This document shows, piece after piece, positions 1 through 10,300 of a DNA stretch of 35,207 nt (position 1 is its first letter; each line of letters opens with the position of its first letter). Source of the DNA: Ramicandelaber brevisporus (taxonomy: Eukaryota; Kickxellomycota; Ramicandelaberales; Ramicandelaberaceae). The stretch lies in the NCBI GenBank assembly GCA_025201865.1, contig MU602776.1, positions 1-35,207 on the forward strand, in the 5' to 3' direction. The notes below the pieces were generated by a model that was not told where the DNA came from, searched no databases, and was given only the letters and a program-made list of their open reading frames with translations. Both the position numbers and the translations under genes were made by a program.

Positions 1-151
1 GCTGTAAAAGAGTCATTCGAGGTTAAAATAATATCGTAGATTAAAATGCAAGCGGTGAGTTATTTAGAGTGTGCCAATCATCAGGCAGTGTCATGTTAAT
101 CATATTAAATTGTGATATTTGAGGTTCTGCAGATACTGTTGCTGTTCTTAG
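1..151. other. 3' flank of the first zinc-finger gene
   Basis: AT-rich sequence that lies downstream of the minus-strand zinc-finger gene. I see no gene, RNA or repeat in it. Confidence 0.5.
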
Positions 152-1694
152 CTAATTGATATCGCGTTCATCACCGTAATCACTCAACACTAATTCGTCG
201 CCATCATGTTCGTCATTGCATTCGCTATTGTGCTGAATCGTCGAGCTACTTGGCTTGATATTATTTGCGGTTGCATCCAGTCGAGTGATGAGATAATATG
301 AACCTCGTGCTTTCGAATAGTACAATCGCAATACGAGCGCCGGGATCATCGATACTTCTTGATCTTTATGTTCTTCGCGTTGATGCCTATTTATATACCT
401 TTTTGTAGGACAGCAATAACCACAATCAGACGTAGTGCACAGCCAACCTTGAGCAATATCCTGATGCTGCTGCCGATGAGGTTCACGAATAGCTGCTGCG
501 AGGTGCGAGTTGCTGTTGTGTTGATTAACATTGGGATCGGCACCTGCATTTACTGCGCTGTCTGGCAGAGTAGAGCTATCAATCGACTTCACATCATATC
601 CATGTTGCTGTTGCAAGTGTGTAGGTAAACATTCTGGAATCAATCGACAATCGTGACAAATGAACACTCCAATCGTAGTGTGATATCCACAACGAGTACT
701 ATTAACGTAAAACCCATTCACCTTTAAATAAGGAATAATGCGCTGTGTCTTTTTGATAATTAGTTGCTGCTTATGACCATTGTCGCTCTCACAAACAGAA
801 CGATTTTGTGTTATTGTTGTGTGATGAGCACTAAGAATATGGTAGTAAATAGTATTAATTGTATTGAACATTTTCTCACAATCTGGAACTGGACATGCCC
901 ATCGATCATCTGAGGACTGACGTGTGAGAACGAAAGTCTCACCTTGTACATTAATCACAACGTCACATTTGTGTTCGCGTCTATGCATACTAACGTTACT
1001 AGATGAGCTGAATGTGAGCCCACAATTAGGATATTCACACTTCCATTGTCGCCTCTGATTGAATGTCTCTGTGGTCTCATTCTGATCGACACCATCTTCA
1101 TTCTCATCTTGAGCGTTCAATCCATCGTGACTGTAGTCGAGTACGTGCTGGCTCACTCTGTTACCACCTGCCGTGACAGCACCGCTTGCCTTGTCAAAGC
1201 GAGTAATGAGAAAGTACGAAGTATGTACTTTCGATGAACTAAAGCGCAGTACTAGTGCTGGGACTGTGCTGAACTGCTCGCCTTGATGCATCTTTTTCTT
1301 ATGCGCACTCTTACTTGAAGTTGAGTAGCCACTGTAACTACAATCAGACGTAACACACTGCCAACCTTGGACAATATCCTGATGATAGTGCAGACATGGT
1401 CGGCTAATTGCAGATGCGAGGTATTGATTGCTAATGTGTTGATTAATATTGGGATTGGCATTTGCAGCGACTGTACTATCTGGAAGAGCAGAATTGTCAA
1501 TTGATTCCTCATCATATCCATGTTTCTGTTGCAAATGAGTTAGCAGACATTCTGGCACCAACTTACATTCGTGACAAATGAGCACTCCGTTAGTATGTTG
1601 ATATCCACAGCGAGCATCCTTCACATAAAAATTATCCACATCAACGAAATGATACCTTTGTCGAGTCCTCTTTGTTGCAGGTTTCTTTTGATGC

Positions 1695-1737
<43 letters not shown>

Positions 1738-2155
1738 GCGGTTGTTTCATATTGCTACCATGATATATTTGTATATGACCACGTAAACTATCAACAGTTT
1801 TGAGTGTTGAAGTACAATCCGGAGCTGGACATTGCCATCGATCGCTTAACGATGTCCGAATCAGAGTGAACTTTTTACCATATATCTTGAAATCTGTCTG
1901 AAGCTTGTGCTCGTGCTGGTGCTTACCCAAATGAACAGCTGAATTGAAACTACGGCCACATTCGGGACGTTCGCAGATGAATTGTCGTTTTTTCTTGGGA
2001 GTTATTGTATCCTGGCTCTGGTTAGTGCCTTCGTCATCAGTGTCATTCTCGAGTTTGATATCAGCTGTAGAGAGACTCGGCTCGAGTTTGACTTGCACAT
2101 CGACTGCTGCTGTTGCTGCTGTTGTTGGATCCGTCTTGATCTTCACACTCGACAT
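152..2155 (-). CDS. Two-module C2H2/DUF3505-like zinc-finger protein
   Basis: A 667-residue protein made of two homologous halves, about residues 57-330 and 365-640. Each half has the same order of four zinc-binding units. In half 1 these are C61/C66 with His near 75-83, C109/C114/H127/H132, C194/C197/H207/H212 (of the type CxxC-x9-HxxxxH, preceded by GVLIC) and C267/C272/H285/H290. The third and fourth units with their spacing resemble the DUF3505-like region found in fungal zinc-finger and helicase-associated proteins; this is family recollection, not a search. A 15-residue polyGln tract (140-154) is inserted in half 1 only. The N-terminus holds three SUMO-type sites (K7, K23, K34). The start ATG has G at -3. 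Sampled lines are about 40% G+C, lower than the kinase next door. It is probably a nuclear DNA-binding protein; the target is unknown. Confidence 0.8.
1694..1738 (-). repeat. CAA/CAG microsatellite encoding 15 Gln
   Basis: Fifteen consecutive Gln codons, almost all CAA, lie inside the zinc-finger gene between the second and third zinc-binding units of the first module. The second module has no matching tract, so the expansion arose after the module duplicated. Confidence 0.95.
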
Positions 2156-2937
2156 GGCTGGCTGGCTGGCTGCTCTGCTAGGTAGATCAGCTATTCTGCT
2201 GCCGTTATGTTGGTGGTAGTGGTCAATCTTCAGTCGAGTAGTTGAGATCAGAGAGGAGCAAACAAGTCACTTTGCGTACGGCAAACGCGAATAAAATCGA
2301 CAAGATGCTCAATTCACGCTGTATCTCAATCAACAGACATTCATCGTCAACAAAGTAACACTGTGAATGTGCAACCTATATTCAACTGGAATGACAACGG
2401 CAGTGAAGACCTTTTGATACACTCGCATGTTACACTCTCAATACACTTCTGCCTAAGCAATTAACTATCATGGAGTAAGAGGGACATTCTGTGTGTTTTT
2501 TTTTTAAAATTAAGAGAAACTGGAGGAGACTTTAACAAGTGAAACGCATAGTACATAAAGGTTAACGAGGGACGACGAAGTAAAATTTAGGTTAAAGAAG
2601 GAAGGAGGGGGGATAATGTGATATGTGCAGAAGGAGTGCGAGATGTTTGTGTATGCCATGGATGCAAGGGGATGCAGAAATAGTGCTGTCGAAAATGCGT
2701 GGATGCAGAGGTATGTGTGTGTGTGCTAGTAATGCAGATAAAAGAAAAAGAAGAACATGAATAGAGCAATTGGATGATGTACATTGACAGTGAGCTGCAG
2801 TCACAATGTAATCAAACCAGATAAACGAAGCAAGGCGGAAATAAGAGACGAGCGAAATGAATAATGGAGGAGGAGGCGTAAAAAGAAAATGATAGTTGGC
2901 AGCCTGAATGGATCTTTTTTTCCTCTAGACGAGGCGA
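2156..2937. other. Intergenic: zinc-finger gene promoter and kinase 3' region
   Basis: No gene is visible. The left end holds a short GGCT repeat (about 2158-2175) directly upstream of the zinc-finger start. There is a run of about ten T near 2497-2506 and a short TG tract near 2715-2724. The right part should be the kinase 3' UTR; I see no canonical AATAAA on the minus strand close to its stop. Confidence 0.5.
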
Positions 2938-5697
2938 TTAAAGTCCATAAACGACTGGGTTGAAGTTGTAAGTAGTGGGAACAACCTGGAAATAGAAATG
3001 GTGAGCTGGCTGCTTGCCCTTGACAAAAGTGTTGTCGTAATCCCGTCTGATGTCATCGGTGGATGTGATGGCGACAGGCTGAGCAGAGTTGGCGAGATCC
3101 TTGGGAGTTTCCAGCATTGGAGTCATATTGGCAACAGAGGCGTCATCTTCATCATCAGACTCGGCAATATCTTCCCACTCGTCATCATCGGCTGGTACAG
3201 CGACAGCAGCCTCAGATGCCGAAAGGTCAGTGGCCGGGTAGAAGATATCCTCGGAATCAGAGTCAGACTCGTAGTCATCATCATCTTCATCGTAGGCGTA
3301 GTCAACAACAGAGTTGGCCAATGGAGCGGCAGCAGTATCAGCAGCAATAACAGAGTCAGACTCGTCAGGGAAGTAGTAAAACTCGTCATCACTGTCATCG
3401 CTGACATCCAGGTCATCATAGTCACCTTCCTCAGCAGTCAGATAGGCAGAGTCGTCGTACAGAGTTTGAGTGTAGAACATGTCGACTGGAGCAAACATGC
3501 CCACCGGAACGTCCTCATCCTCAACAACCTCCTCAGCTTCATATTCGCCGTAAACATCAGCATCAGCATCAGCAGTATACATTTCAGATGGCTGCTCGAC
3601 GATAGCCTCGACAGTTTCAACAGACTCAACAAACTCAGCGACCTTGACCTCTTCCACAGCAGCAGTCTCCTCCACAACAGCCTCCACAGCGACAACCTCT
3701 TCAACAACAGCATCATCGGATTCAGCAGCGGCTTCAATGACAGCCTCGACAGTTGTGACATCGGTAGTCACTTCGTACTGTTGCTCATGGCCTTCGTAGC
3801 CCTCGTAGCCTTCATAGCCCTCATAACTCATGTCGTACTGTGGCTGCTGCTCAATGTACTCGCCAGATGCCAAGTCGTACTCGGCTTCGGCATACTGCTG
3901 CTCAGTGTACTCTGCGGCTACAGTGCCTTCAGCGCCGTCGTAGTAGTACTGCTGGTTTGGATCTTCGCTGTAAGCAACGGCCTCGCCTTCAGCATAATAC
4001 TGCGACTCATCCTGAGCATACTGCTGTTGCTGCTCATGCTGCTCGTATTCACCAGTTGCATAGGCAGATGCATCATACTCAGTGCCATCATAATAGGCAG
4101 CTGCGTCATAAGTGCCATCAGCAGTAGTTGCCACTTCGGCAGAGGCATCGTACTCACCATAGTGAGTGTAGTCAGCATACTCAGCCGGTTGCTCAGCATA
4201 AGCTGGCTCAGCAGCGTACTCCTCGGCATAAGTAGTCTCAGGGTAGTACTGCTGCTCCTGCTGCTCCTGCTGCTCTTGTTCTTGTTCTTGTGGAGTCTGT
4301 GGCTGTTGAGCTGGAGTTGCAGAGTAGTCATAGTACTGCTGAGTGTCCTGCTGACCATATTGCTGCTGGTACTCTTGCTGTTGATAAGATTGAGCGTATT
4401 CGCTTGGATCTGGCTGGTATTGTGGATGCTGATAGACTGCGTGCTGTTGTGGGATAGCCTGCTCGTACTGAGCATGCTGGTAGCCACTAGTGGTCTGCGG
4501 CAGCTGCAGGTGCTTTGGAGCAGGAGGCGTGCCAGCGCCATTGCCAAACTTCTGCTGATATTGCTGATACTGCTGGCTCTGGTGGATGGAGCGCATTGGG
4601 CCAACCTTCTGTGGCTTGAGGAAGTGCGTAACTTGAGACACCTCAGCAATCAGCTCGTGAATGGTGCAGCGCTCGGCCGGATCCAGTGCAAACATCATGG
4701 TGAGCAGACGATGAGTCTCGTCGGACATCGTCGGGAACATGTCGCGCAGGATGCGTGGGTTGCGCATGAAGGCAGCGGCGGTGCAGCGCTCGGCCGGATC
4801 CAGTGCAAACATCATGGTGAGCAGACGATGAGTCTCGTCGGACATCGTCGGGAACATGTCGCGCAGGATGCGTGGATTGCGCATAAAGGCAGCAAAAGTC
4901 TGGTCGCGCTTGTTGGCCATCTTCCATGGGTTGCGGCCAAAGCACAGGTTGAGCAGAATGACACCGAGTGCCCAAATGTCACTGGGCGGTGTGCAGTACA
5001 CTGGCCGAGAGTACTCGTCGTAATAAGTGAAGCATTTACGTCCAACGCCAAAGAACTTGTCCTGCGTCTCTGGGCTCATGTAAAAGCTAGAGCCACATCC
5101 AAATTCCGTGCTCCAGAAATCAGTGGTGGCCAAGCCAAAGTCAGCCAGCTTGAGATCGCCTTGAGCGGTGACAAGAATGTTCTCGGGCTTCAAATCGCGA
5201 TGGAACACACCGTGGTCATGGCAGTGAGCAACAGCGCGCAGAACCTGCATGAAATACCCGCCAATGCGAGAGTCTTCGGCGCGGAAGTTGTGCATCGGAT
5301 GGCCCTGAGGAACATCAGCTGTGATCGAGTCGTACAAGTCACCGTAGCTGCAGAGCTCCATGCCCAAGTACAAGCATGCTGGAGTGTCGACTACAAACTC
5401 GAGTGCCACAATGTTTGGATGGTTGTTGAGGAGGAGCTGGATGGCAATTTCGATGCGATGGAACTCGAGGTCGCGCGTCATTGTCTGCTGTCCATCTGCC
5501 GATTGTGTCTGATGCTTCGAAAGGCACTTGACTGCAACAATTGTGCCTGGAGTGGTGAGCAGCTGAGCAGAGTAAATCGGCCCATATGTACCGTGACCAA
5601 CGATTCCAGTGATTTTGAACATCCGACCGCGATCATTGAGGGTCATGCCGATCTTCTCGGCGGCTGCTGGCTGGGCGATAGTCGAGTTTGGATGCAT
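2938..5697 (-). CDS. Ran1/Sks1-like Ser/Thr protein kinase with long low-complexity tail
   Basis: A 919-residue protein with a complete kinase domain at about 28-350. Visible elements are the glycine loop G34-H-G-T-Y-G39, VAVK with K57, HRDLKPEN at 166-173, DFG at 186-188 and SPE at 208-210, so it should be catalytically active. The stretch around GLATTDFWSTEFGCGS and the FALDPAERCT end of the C-lobe recall the fungal Ran1/Pat1, Sks1 and Vhs1 family, which links nutrient state to growth or meiosis. Residues about 268-306 are repeated at 307-345 by an in-frame tandem duplication, giving two copies of the last C-lobe helices. The tail is Gln/Tyr-rich (about 370-640), then Glu/Val/Ala-rich, then Asp/Ser acidic. 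The ATG has A at -3. The domain assignment is firm; the subfamily is moderate. Confidence 0.88.
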   Translation of the reverse strand: MHPNSTIAQPAAAEKIGMTLNDRGRMFKITGIVGHGTYGPIYSAQLLTTPGTIVAVKCLSKHQTQSADGQQTMTRDLEFHRIEIAIQLLLNNHPNIVALEFVVDTPACLYLGMELCSYGDLYDSITADVPQGHPMHNFRAEDSRIGGYFMQVLRAVAHCHDHGVFHRDLKPENILVTAQGDLKLADFGLATTDFWSTEFGCGSSFYMSPETQDKFFGVGRKCFTYYDEYSRPVYCTPPSDIWALGVILLNLCFGRNPWKMANKRDQTFAAFMRNPRILRDMFPTMSDETHRLLTMMFALDPAERCTAAAFMRNPRILRDMFPTMSDETHRLLTMMFALDPAERCTIHELIAEVSQVTHFLKPQKVGPMRSIHQSQQYQQYQQKFGNGAGTPPAPKHLQLPQTTSGYQHAQYEQAIPQQHAVYQHPQYQPDPSEYAQSYQQQEYQQQYGQQDTQQYYDYSATPAQQPQTPQEQEQEQQEQQEQQYYPETTYAEEYAAEPAYAEQPAEYADYTHYGEYDASAEVATTADGTYDAAAYYDGTEYDASAYATGEYEQHEQQQQYAQDESQYYAEGEAVAYSEDPNQQYYYDGAEGTVAAEYTEQQYAEAEYDLASGEYIEQQPQYDMSYEGYEGYEGYEGHEQQYEVTTDVTTVEAVIEAAAESDDAVVEEVVAVEAVVEETAAVEEVKVAEFVESVETVEAIVEQPSEMYTADADADVYGEYEAEEVVEDEDVPVGMFAPVDMFYTQTLYDDSAYLTAEEGDYDDLDVSDDSDDEFYYFPDESDSVIAADTAAAPLANSVVDYAYDEDDDDYESDSDSEDIFYPATDLSASEAAVAVPADDDEWEDIAESDDEDDASVANMTPMLETPKDLANSAQPVAITSTDDIRRDYDNTFVKGKQPAHHFYFQVVPTTYNFNPVVYGL
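4663..4896 (-). repeat. 117-bp in-frame tandem duplication in the kinase domain
   Basis: The segment 4663-4779 is followed directly by a second copy at 4780-4896. Over the shared part only two bases differ, in a TTC/TTT Phe codon and an AAC/AAT Asn codon; both are silent. The last few bases at the outer edge also differ. The unit is exactly 39 codons, so the frame is kept. Confidence 0.95.
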
Positions 5698-7320
5698 TTT
5701 GAATTATACTGACTGTTGTTAATGTTAATGTTGCTAATGTTGCTGTTGTTGCGGTATTGATGCTGGTTGCAGTGGTGAAATGATAGAGAAAGAGAGAGCA
5801 GGAGGAGAGGAGGATAAGAGGGTTACAACTGGTCGCAGAGGGTTGCTGTAAGAACTGCGGGAAGGGTTAACGCTCTAATACTCACTTACTCACTCTCTTC
5901 AACACCAGGAAGGAACAGGGTATGCGAAGGAGCAAAAAAAAGGAGGACGATGGTAATGAAATGAAAAATGGGAAGAGAAACAGAGAAAGAGAAAGCGGAT
6001 GGTTGCTGTTGTTTGCAGTGTGAAGTGTGAATAGGATGGAGGCTGTCAATCGGTCTCGATGGTTGGTGGCTGTTGACTTTTATTCAGGAACTGTGCCAAT
6101 CTATATACACTGACCTTGGACGAGGCTTTCCGAGTTTCTGAGAGACCGACCAACTTACTGTGATACCAAAAGCCACACCCTCAAAGACGTGTTTACGTCA
6201 CACAATGTAAACTCAATTGATACCAAGCTATACTACCGCGCAACCACTACTCTATACACTCGATATGATTATGCGCTGTAAAGTATAGAAAGGAGGAGGA
6301 GGAGGAGGAGGATTAGCAAACAAGGAACCAAGATGCAAAGCTTGAGCGAGAAAGTTTGAGAGAAGAAAGAAATGGGGCAAAGAGATGCTCGAGCCGGTGC
6401 AAGTGAAAAGTGCGCGGAAGTGCAGAGTGAAGCGGGAGGGGGGCTGTATGTTTTATAAAACGTGTGCGGTGGTTCTAGAGTAAGCGAAGGTACACGCGCG
6501 TACGCTTTGGGGGAGGGTGGGTAGCGGCGCGGGACTTGAATAAGGTAGAATGAGTGAGGGCAGTTGAGTTTTGTTTCGCCAGCGATTGGGCCTGGGGTAC
6601 CAAGCTAGTCTGGGTCCATCCGCACACGCTCTCTCTCTGCACTCTCTCTCTGGTCGATATATATTTGGTTCGTTCTGCGCGATGGGCAGCGAATGACAAC
6701 ACTCGCCTGACTGGAATAACGGGAAGTCATGCTTAGTACCACACAAGTGTGTGGAGGTACAAACAGTTGAATGAGATGTATGTTAAAGCAGCTACACCGC
6801 AGCCCGGCGAGAAAAAAAAACAACAACAACAACAACAATAAAGTAGTAAAAAGAAAGCTTCAATGCACAGTCAATGTCGCTGCACTTGGGACAACAGCAC
6901 CTTTCGGAAATGGTGACATAGATGTCGAATCGGAATCGGAATCTCACAGTGAATAATTGAATTTTTTGCACACTGCTGCCCATTTGCTCGGAATTACTCT
7001 CAGAAACGGCGGTTTACAGCAGTGCACACATGCCTGCCTCATTCCGAAAGGGGGAGGGGACATCTTCTCAATTGGCTGATTGCACCAGCCGACCGGCTAA
7101 CATTCGAGCAGAACTTTCAACCTGCGTATCCGGTCTACATCATCACTATTGTCACCGTTGCTATTTTGCCTGTTGCATCTTTTGCATCCGACTTGGTTGC
7201 TATCGCATTTCTCTTTATATTTTTATTTCTTTTTCTTTTTTCGAGTAAGCTTTCCTTTTTCTGCTTCTGCTTCTGCTTCTGCTTTTTTTTGTCTTCAATT
7301 GAAGAGCGAGAGTTGGCACG
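5698..7320. other. Divergent intergenic region between kinase and PHO81-like gene
   Basis: About 1.6 kb without a convincing gene; it must hold both promoters. It is purine-rich on the kinase side, with a GGA repeat at about 6291-6313, CT repeats at 6629-6655, an A-run plus CAA repeat at 6811-6840, and TTTCTG/CTT-rich pyrimidine tracts at 7205-7290 just before the PHO81-like start. Two AGGGG pentamers lie at 7049-7053 and 7055-7059. A TATATA with an adjacent CCAAT lies at 6096-6107, about 400 bp from the kinase ATG. Confidence 0.6.
6451..6460. promoter_or_regulatory. Candidate TATA element (palindromic TTTTATAAAA)
   Basis: A perfect 10-bp palindrome containing TATAAA sits in the divergent promoter region. 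It could serve either strand. It is about 750 bp from the kinase ATG and 860 bp from the PHO81-like ATG, so a role requires long leaders or a leader intron; the call is weak. Confidence 0.25.
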
Positions 7321-10300
7321 ATGAAGTTCGGCAAGACGATCCTCAGCCAGCTGGTGCCGGAGTGGGCTAGCCACTATGTCAACTACAAGCACCTGAAGAA
7401 GGTGATGAAGGGCTTGGAGTCTGATGGCGAGTCCGGTGCTGAAGACAGTGATGACGAACAGATACAATTGCAACACCAACACCAGCAACACCAGCAACAG
7501 TCAGTGTCTACCACAGGACTACTACCGCCTCAGCTCACCAAGAAACAGAAGAAGACGCGCAGACTCTCCAGCAGCGGTGCGACTGCAGACCAGCCTCAAC
7601 ATCAACAGCAGCAACAGCAACAACAGCAGCAGCGGACAATATCCAAAGAGCGACTGGAAACTGTCAAAACCCGATTCTTCTACCATTTAGAACGCGACAT
7701 TGAGAAAGTCAGTGCATTTTATGATGAGAAAGAAGCAGATTTCCGAGTCCGGCTGGCAGCTTTGGTAAACAAGAAGCGAGCACTTCGAACACGCTCATAT
7801 CAAAGAAGAGTGGTGGCAGTGGATGCATTGTGTGAGGCATTGGTTCAGTTTCAGCGAGACTTGGATAAGCTGCTCAATTATGTCACGCTAAATTCCACTG
7901 GATTTAGTAAGATATTGAAGAAGTGGGATAAGAGAAGTAAGTCTAAAATGAGAGAGATTTACTTGTCAAGACAGATTGAAATGAGACCATTCTTTAACAA
8001 GGATGCCATCACTCAATTGCAAGATAATGCCTCCGCTTTATATGCTGAGTTGCAGGATCTGATCAGACGCGGATATATATTCCCAGCCAGCAGTCCATCG
8101 ACAACTGCGTTGACTGCAGCCGGGCTAGCAACCACGCAGGAAAGCATTCAGTCACAGCAGACTACAGCTGCAACAACAACTGCAACGACAGCTGCAACTG
8201 CGAACAATGTCGCTACTACGTCAGCATTTGGTAGATGGATTCCATCCCCGCGTGGACTCAGTATTGCTGGCGCTGCGTCTGACTTGAGACATGCAGCTGA
8301 TATTGTGTCAATGAATACAAACGCTAGCGAGCGTATTGCTGATTTGGCTCGATATGGCGGAAGCAATGGGCTCATCGTGGATCATGGCAGCGACGGTGAA
8401 CACGGTGGTGGTATATCTGGGTCTCACGATTCATCACGACGCCTCGGTGCAATGGACGACCTCGAGTCTCGTCTAGTTGTACTCCTCAAGCAGCCAGCAA
8501 CAGATCCTAGCCCAGCTGGCGAAATCGATCGAATCATTGCAGCAATGAAGGCCCACAGCATCGATCCTGTACAGTCTCAACAGCAACCTCAGCAACCCCA
8601 GCTTGCATTGCCACAGAGTGTTCCAACAATTCCAGCACGCGGTGACATTCGCGAGCACATTTCTCGTGTTCTGTGGCGTGCATGCAGCGAAGTTCAATCG
8701 CCAACCCTGTTTACCACATTTTTGGAGACTGTTGAGCCACTGATTGATTTTGAACATCCATGCGATGATATCAATGAGCGTACATTCTATCACGAAGCAG
8801 CCATTCACGGTCGCGAAGCACTATTGAGTATCTGTATGCGGCATTCCATGAACATTGAGGCAACCGATTACTACGGCAGAACTCCACTACACTATGCTGC
8901 AATGCATGGTCACACCGGCTGCTTGGCTCAGCTATTGGCTGCAGGTGCTAACCCTCGCTGCCTTGACAATGACAGAATGACTCCAATGTTGTATGTGGCA
9001 AAGCGCGGACACACTGAATGTGCTCGTTTACTGCTTGATCGTGATCCTGAGCTGTCACTTGCCTCGGCCAATGATGAAGAAGGCGGCGGTGCCGATGCGG
9101 GTGGATTTATTGACCACTCGCCATTGTTATTGGCCTGTCGTCATGGACACGTTGCCATGGTTCAACTGTTATTAGCTCGTGGAACTCCCATCCCACTCAC
9201 AGCCACAACCTCCAACCATCCCCTTCACATTGCAGCTGGACTGGGCCATGCTGAGCTCCTTCTTGTTCTTGTTCAGGCTCTCGCAGCCACTGGTGCCAAT
9301 GGGGACATTGCTGATGCCGACATGGGCTGGACTCCATTATTCCACGCTGCCGCTGAGGGCCACGTTGAATGTGTTCGTATTTTGCTGGACGCTGGATGTC
9401 GTGCTGACATCACCGATGCAAATGGTGAGCGGCCCGTTTATTATGCTGCTGAAGATGGACATGTTCGCTGCGTTCAGCTCTTGCTCAGTGCAACTTTGGA
9501 CCCTGCCGCCATTCAAGTTGACACATCTGAACCAATGGAGGACATTATTCCTGCTGACTCCACTCTACATGCTGCAGCATTACCACCAATTGATGAACTC
9601 ACATCGACACCTTCGCTGGATCATCCGCCAATGGGTATCTTGGGCACTCTCCTCGGTCCTGTCTCAATTGACTTCCCAGCCCCATCTGCTGCTGCTGCTG
9701 CCGCTGGCATGACTTCTGTAACAGCAGTATCTGCACTTGATATGCCGCCAAGTTTGGGTCTAGACGAAGGCACACCTGTTGTTGATGCTGCGTCATCTGT
9801 TGCCGCTGCCACGTCTGCCACAACTGCAACCATTGGCACAACTGGCGATTTGGATGCACTTCCATCGCTTGAGATGCCTCCGCCCATTATCCCACTGCGT
9901 ATGTATGGCCACAACTACCTTGATGAAGAATACATGGTCCAGATTTCACTTGGCCATCCCGTCATGCTGCCCTCTGATGGCTCTGATAGCATTGTCGATC
10001 CTGAAGCTAATCAACACGAGAAGATGCTGCCCCGGACCCCAGCTGTCACTATGCTTGGCCCAGCTCCATTAACATCAGTCAAGCTTGTCATCACACCATC
10101 TACCAGTGAATTCCGTGTGGCTGTTTCTGGCAATATCGGCGATGGAATCCAAGGTATCATGGCTGGATCCGAGAGTGGCGGTGGAGGTGATGGCGGCGGT
10201 CGCATTCTGGGCAACTTGGGCGGCACTTCCTCTGTACCAGGCAATGCCGTTGGTGACAACATGGCAGGTGGTGTTGATGGCCGGAATCCAAATGGTGGGG

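Noticed and set aside
2998-5712. 904-codon open frame on the plus strand, antisense to the kinase
   Set aside because: It lies wholly opposite the kinase and its Leu/Val/Ile runs are the complement of Gln, Asp/Glu and Asn codons. It is open because the kinase avoids TTA, CTA and TCA codons. No domain is visible.
7022-7324. Upstream frame ending in ATGA overlap with the PHO81-like start, suggesting reinitiation
   Set aside because: It starts with GTG and contains no ATG, so it is not a plausible eukaryotic uORF.
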